Origin: Candidatus Kuenenia stuttgartensis
GTDB lineage: Bacteria > Planctomycetota > Planctomycetia > Isosphaerales > Isosphaeraceae
Length of the DNA stretch: 8,397 nucleotides
Direction: 5' to 3'
Assembly: GCA_945872325.1 (NCBI GenBank)
Contig: CAMBZY010000120.1
Location: 1 to 8,397, forward strand
The stretch's first letter is position 1. Every line of letters starts with the position of its first letter. Positions 1-4,726 of this stretch are shown here, one piece after another. The position numbers were made by a program, and so were the translations under genes. Below the pieces are notes generated by a model. It searched no databases and had not been told where the DNA came from. It was given only the letters and a program-made list of their open reading frames with translations.

Positions 1-810
1 GAAAACCGGTTTGAGCTTCAAAAGTTGCTCAAAGAGACGGCTGGGAAGCCAGAGCAGCACGCCATTCACTATGCCCTGTTGAGAAGCCTGAAGCAGGCGA
101 GTTACACGCCTGAAGAGATCAGCCACTATGCTTTGGCCAGTAAGGATTACTGCCACTTCACCAGCCCGATCAGGCGCTATCCCGACCTGGTCTCGCACCG
201 TCAGATTCTCGACCTGATTCGGGGCAAGAAGCCGTTCTCAGACTATGACGAACTGGTGGCGATTGGCGAGGAGTGTACCCGCACAGAGCGGAAGGCCGCG
301 GCGGCTGAACGCGAGCTGATCAAGCTCAAGATTCTGTTGCACCTGCAAGACCATGTGGGCGAGGTTTTTGAGTCGATCATCACGGGTGTGGAAGACTACG
401 GGTTCTACGCGCAACTTGTGGAATGGCCAGTGGATGGGCTGGTTCGGATCGATAATCTCGGAGCCGATTCGCTCTGGTATTATGAAGAGGCCAGCCGGTC
501 GATCATTGCCAAGCGAGGTGGTAAGAAATATCGACTTGGAGACCGGACCCGTCTGCGAGTGGCGGATATTGACATTGAGCGCCGGGAACTCTTTTTGGTC
601 CCTGCCGACATGAAGTGGGATCCGCTGGTTCCGTTCGTCAGACGAACGATTGCCCCACCGATGGGTGGTGGGAGACCCGGACCAAGGAAGCCGGACGAAG
701 GCCCGCACCCAAGACGGAAATTTGAAGGCGGACGAGCCAAACCGCAACCCCCCAAGGTCAATTCGCAGGGGCGGATCAAGGGCGGCAAGAAGGGTAAGAA
801 GAAGCGATAA
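1..810 (+). CDS. rnr: Ribonuclease R family 3'-5' exoribonuclease, C-terminal part (5' end outside window)
   Basis: The reading frame is open from the first base, so the gene begins upstream; 269 C-terminal residues are present. The segment H-Y-A-L-A-S followed by F-T-S-P-I-R-R-Y-P-D-L (window residues 42-63) is the RNase II/R (RNB domain) signature at the end of the catalytic domain. It is followed by an S1 RNA-binding domain (about 117-202, G-E-V-F-E-S-I-I-T-G-V-E-D-Y-G-F start) and a roughly 65-residue tail rich in Lys, Arg, Gly and Pro that ends G-G-K-K-G-K-K-K-R. In the family such an enzyme degrades structured RNA from the 3' end in the cytoplasm, and the basic tail helps it hold or unwind RNA. 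The catalytic aspartates lie upstream of the window and cannot be checked. A terminator-like hairpin follows the stop. RNase R is preferred over RNase II because of the long basic tail. Confidence 0.93.
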   Translation, partial: ENRFELQKLLKETAGKPEQHAIHYALLRSLKQASYTPEEISHYALASKDYCHFTSPIRRYPDLVSHRQILDLIRGKKPFSDYDELVAIGEECTRTERKAAAAERELIKLKILLHLQDHVGEVFESIITGVEDYGFYAQLVEWPVDGLVRIDNLGADSLWYYEEASRSIIAKRGGKKYRLGDRTRLRVADIDIERRELFLVPADMKWDPLVPFVRRTIAPPMGGGRPGPRKPDEGPHPRRKFEGGRAKPQPPKVNSQGRIKGGKKGKKKR

Positions 811-830
811 ATTACGTGGGATTGGGTAGA

Positions 831-893
831 ACCATTGCTCTTGGTGCTGTGCCTATATGGCCCAGTACCAAGATGGTTTCTCGTTTATTTTAT
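831..893 (+). terminator. Intrinsic terminator of the RNase R gene
   Basis: About 20 bp after the rnr stop, TCTTGGTGCTGTGCC (839-853) pairs with GGCCCAGTACCAAGA (859-873) around the loop TATAT. That gives 15 positions with one G-T pair and one mismatch. The stem can be lengthened by ACCAT (831-835) against ATGGT (873-877) across a 3-nt bulge. The next bases (876-893) are T-rich, ending TTTATTTTAT. Stem plus T-rich tail on the + strand fits rho-independent termination of rnr before the convergent neighbour. Confidence 0.7.
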
Positions 894-939
894 GACGTCC
901 TTCGGACATTCTATTAATTGCTGCCTCATCCGGAGGCCT

Positions 940-990
940 AATCAACATAAAGGCATGGGGCATGATGTCCAATCTTGGCCATATGCCCCA
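940..990 (-). terminator. Possible minus-strand terminator of the aldehyde dehydrogenase gene
   Basis: TGGGGCAT (956-963) and ATGCCCCA (983-990) form a perfect 8-bp stem just beyond the aldehyde dehydrogenase stop. Read on the minus strand, the stem is followed by a moderately T-rich stretch (CCTTTATGTTGATTAG). The 19-nt loop is long and the T-run is interrupted, so this is a weaker terminator than the rnr one. No gene lies in 811-1002; this hairpin and the rnr terminator are all I see there. Confidence 0.4.
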
Positions 991-1002
991 GCGCTCTTGA
1001 AA

Positions 1003-2478
1003 TCAGCCCCTCAGGCCGATCGAAACATACTTCGTTTCGAGATAGCTCTCCAGCCCTTCCACACCGAGCTCGCGACCAAGGCCGGATTCTTTCATCCCAC
1101 CGAATGGGCATTGAGGCGTGGCAGGGACGGGGTCGTTGATCCCAATGATCCCGGCTTCCAAGCCTTCAGCCATCCGCGTGGCTGTAGTCAGGTCGTTTGT
1201 AAAGACATATGCTGCAAGCCCATAAGGCGTGTTGTTCGCAGCAGCAATCACTTCCTCAAGACTTCCAAAGCTCAGAAGTGGCATGACAGGCGCGAACGGC
1301 TCTTCATTGAGGATCCGCATCGACTTATCGACATTCCCCAGCACTGTCGGCTCATAATAAAAGCCTTTGTCGAACTTTGACGATCGGCAGCCGCCGGTCA
1401 GGATCGAGGCTCCGTGGGCCCTGGCATCGTCCACCAGTTCCTGGGCCTTGGCGATGGCCTTGGCCTCAAACATCGGGCCGACTTGCGTGCCAGCATCCAA
1501 GCCATTACCCATCTTCAGGTTACGGGCAATTTCTACAGCAATTTCCGTGAACTCTTTGGCGATCTTTTCGTGGATAAAGAATCGTGAAGGACTGATGCAA
1601 ACCTGCCCGTTGTTCCGGAACTTGCCAATCACGGCGGCTTGGGCTACCTGGGCCACATCGGCGTCGGGGAAGACAATCAAAGGCGCGTGGCCGCCCAGTT
1701 CCATGCTCATGCGTTTGACATGGTCGGCCGATCGGCGAATCAGCTCTTTGCCGACCTCGGTCGAGCCCGTAAAGCTGATCTTGCGAACGGCGTGTTCTTC
1801 AAATAGAGCGTCCGCAAATTCGCGGCTTGAACCGATGTAAAGATTGGCTACACCAGCTGGAAGTCCAGCAGCCTCAAGACATTCAAACAAGCCAATCAGC
1901 GAGAGGGGCGTTTGGTCGGCCGGGCGGCTCACGACGGTACATCCCACGGCCAGAGCCGGGGCGATCTTCCGGCTGGCCAGTGCCATCGGGAAATTCCATG
2001 GAGTGATGGTTCCGACCACACCCACAGGGTGCGATATCGCCATATGTCGTTTGTTCATCACGGAATTCGGAATGATCCGGCCGTAGGAACGCTTGGCTTC
2101 CTCTGCGAACCATTCAAAGGTGTCGGCCGTTTGCATGACCTCAGCACGAGCTTCAGGAACGGGTTTGCCCTGCTCCATGGTCATGGTTCGGGCGAGCGCG
2201 TCGGCCCGTTCCCGGATGATTTCGGCGGTCTTCTTTAGAATCTTGGCGCGGTCATAAGCTGTTAATGACTTCCAGGTTGGGAATGTTTTCACGGCTTCGG
2301 CCACGGCCCTGTCAGCATCGGCACGGCGGCCGTGGGCAACGGCGGTGATGACCGATTCATCTGCCGGATTGATCACATCCAGGTGACCACCGCCAATGGC
2401 TTCAACCCATTGTCCACCAATGAATAAGCGTCTTTGTTTGGGGAATTCCAAGGCGGGTTCCGTTGCAGTGGCAGACAT
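1003..2478 (-). CDS. NAD(P)-dependent aldehyde dehydrogenase, succinate-semialdehyde dehydrogenase type
   Basis: This is a 491-residue cytosolic aldehyde dehydrogenase, the usual length for the superfamily. It oxidises an aldehyde to the acid with NAD(P)+. Visible motifs are P-W-N-F (160-163), F-T-G-S-T-E-V-G in the cofactor fold (236-243), the general-base Glu in M-E-L-G-G (E260), the nucleophile Cys in G-Q-V-C-I-S (C294), and E-E-P-F-A-P-V (392-398). The R-N-N-G-Q-V-C-I-S-P-S-R context resembles the succinate-semialdehyde / 2-oxoglutarate-semialdehyde dehydrogenase group, so that substrate class is inferred, not proven. One oddity is that the cofactor-binding Lys normally seen in K-P-A-x-x-T-P is Arg (R185). 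The start at 2478 has AGGGAG 10 nt upstream. The DUF1080 gene lies 60 bp upstream on the same strand and may be co-transcribed. Confidence 0.93.
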   Translation of the reverse strand: MSATATEPALEFPKQRRLFIGGQWVEAIGGGHLDVINPADESVITAVAHGRRADADRAVAEAVKTFPTWKSLTAYDRAKILKKTAEIIRERADALARTMTMEQGKPVPEARAEVMQTADTFEWFAEEAKRSYGRIIPNSVMNKRHMAISHPVGVVGTITPWNFPMALASRKIAPALAVGCTVVSRPADQTPLSLIGLFECLEAAGLPAGVANLYIGSSREFADALFEEHAVRKISFTGSTEVGKELIRRSADHVKRMSMELGGHAPLIVFPDADVAQVAQAAVIGKFRNNGQVCISPSRFFIHEKIAKEFTEIAVEIARNLKMGNGLDAGTQVGPMFEAKAIAKAQELVDDARAHGASILTGGCRSSKFDKGFYYEPTVLGNVDKSMRILNEEPFAPVMPLLSFGSLEEVIAAANNTPYGLAAYVFTNDLTTATRMAEGLEAGIIGINDPVPATPQCPFGGMKESGLGRELGVEGLESYLETKYVSIGLRG

Positions 2479-2538
2479 GTTCAGGTCGCTCCCTAAAGGT
2501 GTAGATTCTGTTCTCAGACGTTGATCATACCAGACTGG

Positions 2539-3318
2539 TCAGGAAACTGGGCGATTGCCCAAGGGTTTGACCTTCACGTTTCGGAACGCCACAGGGCCAT
2601 GATCGCCTTGCAGAAAGATTGGTCCCACAGGCACTTCCGGCAGAACGTAGGCATGACCGGTGGGTGTGGGCACTGTCAGATTTTCGTGGATGGTCTGACC
2701 ATTGATCAGGACTTTTTCGAACTTGGCCGAGGCGGTTTTTTTGCCTTCCTGATCGAACCTGGGGGCCCGGAAGAGGATGTGCATGGACTGCCACTGGCCA
2801 GGCTCGGCGGATGGATTCACTTTGGCTGGATAGCCTTTGTCAATATGATGATAGCGTGGCAAAAGCTCGGCTCTGGGGTAAACTCCGCCCATGCCCGATG
2901 CGTTGAACTTTTCTTTTGCAACTCCATGCGAGTCATAGATTTGGATCTCATAAAGCCCTTGCAGCTTGATGCCTGAATTGGAGCCTTTGGGCACATTGAA
3001 ATCAAGCTTCACTTCGACATCGCCGAACTGCTGAACGCTCACCAGGTTATTGGTCCGGCCGTTGGCCCCATTGACCCAAATACCTGTGCTGACAGTGGTT
3101 TCAGCCCATTTGAGCTGCTTCGGGCTGGCGGGGTCCAAAGTCACTGAATCGACCTGTTTCCAGTATCCCCGAGGGGCAAGAAAGGCGTCGAGGCCGTGGG
3201 CCGTGCCGCCAATGAGGTCAATCCAGCCATCCTCAGCGGCATGGGATGATGCGGTACAGGTCTTGTAAACGCATACTGATGCAGCAATTCGGGCGAAATC
3301 GCGACGATGGATGGACAT
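2539..3318 (-). CDS. Secreted 3-keto-disaccharide hydrolase / DUF1080 domain protein
   Basis: The chosen start gives 259 residues. The frame is open further upstream, but only from a TTG codon (3457-3459), and that extension looks non-coding. The ATG at 3318 begins a secretion signal: M-S-I-H-R-R-D-F (twin-arginine-like), then a modest hydrophobic stretch and a likely cleavage after S-S-H-A (residue 27). The mature part is one DUF1080 (PF06439) beta-sandwich. It starts D-G-W-I-D-L-I-G-G, has F-N-V-P-K-G-S-N-S-G-I-K-L-Q-G and Y-E-I-Q-I-Y-D-S-H-G in the middle, then F-R-A-P-R-F-D, and ends G-P-V-A-F-R-N-V-K-V-K-P-L. The family includes 3-keto-disaccharide hydrolases and many uncharacterised secreted planctomycete proteins, so export and a role in sugar breakdown are inferred. 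No strong ribosome binding site is visible at the start. Seven other Met/TTG choices were not needed, because the signal peptide decides it. Confidence 0.88.
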   Translation of the reverse strand: MSIHRRDFARIAASVCVYKTCTASSHAAEDGWIDLIGGTAHGLDAFLAPRGYWKQVDSVTLDPASPKQLKWAETTVSTGIWVNGANGRTNNLVSVQQFGDVEVKLDFNVPKGSNSGIKLQGLYEIQIYDSHGVAKEKFNASGMGGVYPRAELLPRYHHIDKGYPAKVNPSAEPGQWQSMHILFRAPRFDQEGKKTASAKFEKVLINGQTIHENLTVPTPTGHAYVLPEVPVGPIFLQGDHGPVAFRNVKVKPLGNRPVS

Positions 3319-3563
3319 GGGATTGGCGATCCGGGATGAAGAGAGAGCGGAGAATTGAGATGGAGTTATGGGACATTGTCGCTTGAAAGTGGATCCGTCA
3401 CAAGAGACTTGCTTTGTGGAATTCCAATGAGCCTTGGCGAAAGAATAGATCGCCCGCAAAATCCGTATAAAGCGAACAAGTGCACCTTGGCGAGAAACAG
3501 AACCTCCAGTAAAAGCGTGTAAAAACCAAATGTCCTGGTGATTCCCTCGATACCAATTGAAAC

Positions 3564-3618
3564 GAATCTAAGCGTTGTAAGGTGTTTATAGACGCACTTA
3601 AGCCGCTACAACCGATTC
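3564..3618. repeat. Imperfect inverted repeat upstream of the small-protein/ATPase cluster
   Basis: GAATC (3564-3568) and GTTGTA (3574-3579) are mirrored by TACAAC (3607-3612) and GATTC (3614-3618), with unequal gaps of 5 and 1 nt. Inside lie TAAG-G-TG (3578-3584) and CACTTA (3595-3600), also complementary apart from one base. It overlaps the candidate -35 element, so it could be an operator. The match is short and the regulator is unknown. Confidence 0.3.
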
Positions 3619-3644
3619 AAACCAAAGGCCTTTTTTGATAGAAT
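3616..3644 (+). promoter_or_regulatory. Candidate housekeeping promoter of the small-protein/ATPase cluster
   Basis: TTCAAA (3616-3621, four of six matches to TTGACA) and TAGAAT (3639-3644, five of six matches to TATAAT) are separated by 17 nt. This lies about 70 nt before the first start codon of the cluster. The A+T-rich run around 3631-3649 stands out from its surroundings. It was picked by eye. Confidence 0.35.
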
Positions 3645-3716
3645 TAAATCGCCCACATTTTCTACAGGATATATTTCCCCTAGACCGATCTAATACCCTA
3701 ACAGGAGCGACCTATC

Positions 3717-4037
3717 ATGTCAGACGCAACGACCGCAACAAATTCCGACCCGTTGGCTGGCGTGGCACAGGCCATGGCAAATGCCGTTGAAGCTGCACGT
3801 TCAGGCGTGACAGACGCTGCGGAGTCGGCTCGTGGAGCAGTGCCCCGAGTGAGCATGTTCCTCTCCCGCATGGCTTACACCACAAGCTATGCCGTGAGCT
3901 ACGGCGTGGTCTTCCCGACGGTCTTCGTCGGCCAGTTCATCCCCAAGAACAATGCTTTGGTACACGGCCTGGTGGACGGCTCACATGCCGCCCGCGACGC
4001 TGTTTCGAGCATGCGTGACAAGTCACTGACGAAGTGA
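3717..4037 (+). CDS. Small membrane protein, first gene of the ATPase cluster (106 aa)
   Basis: I do not recognise the family. The start has a good ribosome binding site: AGGAG at 3703-3707, 9 nt before ATG. Residues 12-42 are Ala-rich with regularly spaced Glu, Asp and Arg (E-A-A-R-S-G-V-T-D-A-A-E-S-A-R) and should form an amphipathic helix. Residues 46-76 are hydrophobic and aromatic (core Y-A-V-S-Y-G-V-V-F-P-T-V-F-V), giving one membrane segment that ends at F-I-P-K. A short polar tail follows (N-A-L-V-H-G-L-V-D-G, then A-A-R-D-A-V). There is no Cys and no signal peptide, so it is probably an inner-membrane protein. Its position at the head of the cluster suggests a partner or scaffold for the pump. 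The helix-then-membrane order is the reverse of that in the second small protein. Confidence 0.8.
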   Translation: MSDATTATNSDPLAGVAQAMANAVEAARSGVTDAAESARGAVPRVSMFLSRMAYTTSYAVSYGVVFPTVFVGQFIPKNNALVHGLVDGSHAARDAVSSMRDKSLTK

Positions 4038-4040
4038 CTT
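4020..4040 (+). other. Hairpin over the stop codon of the first small gene
   Basis: AAGTCACT (4020-4027) and AGTGACTT (4033-4040) are perfect complements with loop GACGA. The right arm contains the TGA stop at 4035-4037. There is no T-run after it, so it is not a standard terminator. Together with the next hairpin it could influence how much of the downstream message is made or kept. Confidence 0.5.
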
Positions 4041-4057
4041 TAGAGTTGAGACTTGAG

Positions 4058-4083
4058 GTGATCGCCGAGGATCCGGCGATCAC
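4058..4083 (+). other. Strong intercistronic hairpin between the two small membrane-protein genes
   Basis: GTGATCGCCG (4058-4067) and CGGCGATCAC (4074-4083) form a perfect G+C-rich 10-bp stem with loop AGGATC. The sequence after it (AGGTTTATCGG) has no T-run. Possible roles are partial termination or protection of the upstream message, so that the first small protein is made in excess. It could also be a protein-binding palindrome. Confidence 0.6.
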
Positions 4084-4175
4084 AGGTTTATCGGAATCGA
4101 TTTGAACAAAGCCGGTTCCAGCTTCGAATAACAAATGGCGATGTTGGAGATCACTTCTCTGATATCGCCGAATGT

Positions 4176-4182
4176 GGGAGGG
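4176..4182 (+). promoter_or_regulatory. Ribosome binding site that fixes the start of the second small protein
   Basis: GGGAGGG sits 7 nt before the ATG at 4190. The in-frame ATG at 4172 lies upstream of it with no purine-rich motif of its own. The later ATG is therefore the likely start. Confidence 0.7.
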
Positions 4183-4189
4183 CGAAGGA

Positions 4190-4519
4190 ATGCCTGTTAC
4201 ACGTTCGGAAGCGATATTTTTTGCTGGAGGACTCGCGGCTGGTGTGGCCGCAGTTGCAGCATATCCCTGGTTGAAGCGTCACCTGGAACCGTTGATGGAT
4301 CAATCCAAAGCGGGGACTGGTGAATCGGGTTCGGAGATGGGAAGAAAGTTGGCGGAGACAGTGGACCAGTTCCTTCAGAACGCTCCCAATGTGGCTGAAG
4401 CCGGTGCCTCCGGCGTGGCTGCGGGTGTGAGTGCTGCCCGAAGAATGGCCGAAGCGGTGAAAAAAGCCGCTACGGATATCCCTGTCACTGCTCCGACGAA
4501 TTCCACTCAGGCTGCTTGA
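4190..4519 (+). CDS. Small single-pass membrane protein with glycine-zipper helix and Ala-rich tail (109 aa), PacL-like in architecture
   Basis: I do not recognise the family with certainty. Residues 8-27 form one membrane helix rich in Gly and Ala (F-F-A-G-G-L-A-A-G-V-A-A-V-A-A-Y), the pattern of helices that pack closely against others. A basic K-R-H follows, then a polar stretch. Residues 50-95 are long amphipathic helix material (K-L-A-E-T-V-D-Q-F-L; A-A-R-R-M-A-E-A-V-K-K-A-A). The tail is disordered and rich in Thr, Pro and Ala. The layout of short N-terminus, one helix and Ala/Glu-rich cytosolic tail, encoded just before a P-type ATPase, matches that of mycobacterial PacL (DUF1490) proteins that scaffold CtpC-type pumps. 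DUF5132 proteins are another comparison. The His/Asp metal-binding end of PacL is absent, so the likeness is architectural and the role as a pump partner is inferred. Confidence 0.8.
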   Translation: MPVTRSEAIFFAGGLAAGVAAVAAYPWLKRHLEPLMDQSKAGTGESGSEMGRKLAETVDQFLQNAPNVAEAGASGVAAGVSAARRMAEAVKKAATDIPVTAPTNSTQAA

Positions 4520-4538
4520 TTTGAGTCATGGTTGATCC

Positions 4539-4721
4539 ATGAATCGAAGGCACCTTTCCGAATCAGAAGTTCTCAATTCAGGGCAGGATGGATCCAGGCT
4601 CATCGCCTTTCAGGGTTCATCTGGGAATGGTGAAACGCTACTCGATAGCAGTTCACTGAATTCTGCCGATGTTTCGCGAGAACGGCTGGTTCAGATCGTA
4701 ACCTTCATGGATTCGGATTGA
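4539..4721 (+). CDS. Possible small protein, 60 aa, unknown
   Basis: The frame starts 20 nt after the second small-protein gene and its TGA lies 5 nt before the ATPase ATG, so it fills the gap almost exactly. The predicted product is polar, Ser-, Glu- and Asp-rich (starts M-N-R-R-H-L-S-E-S-E, ends T-F-M-D-S-D), with no membrane segment and no known motif. The ribosome binding site is weak. If translated, it could couple ribosomes into the ATPase start. It may equally be an untranslated leader. Confidence 0.35.
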   Translation: MNRRHLSESEVLNSGQDGSRLIAFQGSSGNGETLLDSSSLNSADVSRERLVQIVTFMDSD

Positions 4722-4726
4722 TCACG

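Larger units (their letters stand above)
3319..3716. other. Divergent intergenic region, about 400 bp
   Basis: This stretch separates the minus-strand DUF1080 gene from the plus-strand small-protein/ATPase cluster, so it should carry promoters for both. On the + strand a candidate promoter lies at 3616-3644 and an imperfect inverted repeat at 3564-3618. I found no convincing minus-strand promoter and no credible ORF. Confidence 0.6.

Noticed and set aside
238..788. Minus-strand frames opposite rnr
   Set aside because: They lie wholly inside a clear RNase R coding region and show no domain or ribosome binding site; antisense shadows.
835..1380. Plus-strand frame of 181 codons starting in the rnr terminator
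   Set aside because: Most of it is antisense to the aldehyde dehydrogenase and it begins inside the terminator hairpin; no recognisable protein features.
3319..3459. N-terminal extension of the DUF1080 protein from a TTG codon
   Set aside because: The extension has no signal or motif and would bury the R-R-D-F secretion signal that starts at the ATG at 3318.
4135..4323. 62-codon plus-strand frame overlapping the second small protein
   Set aside because: It lacks a ribosome binding site and overlaps the frame that has one together with a clear membrane helix.
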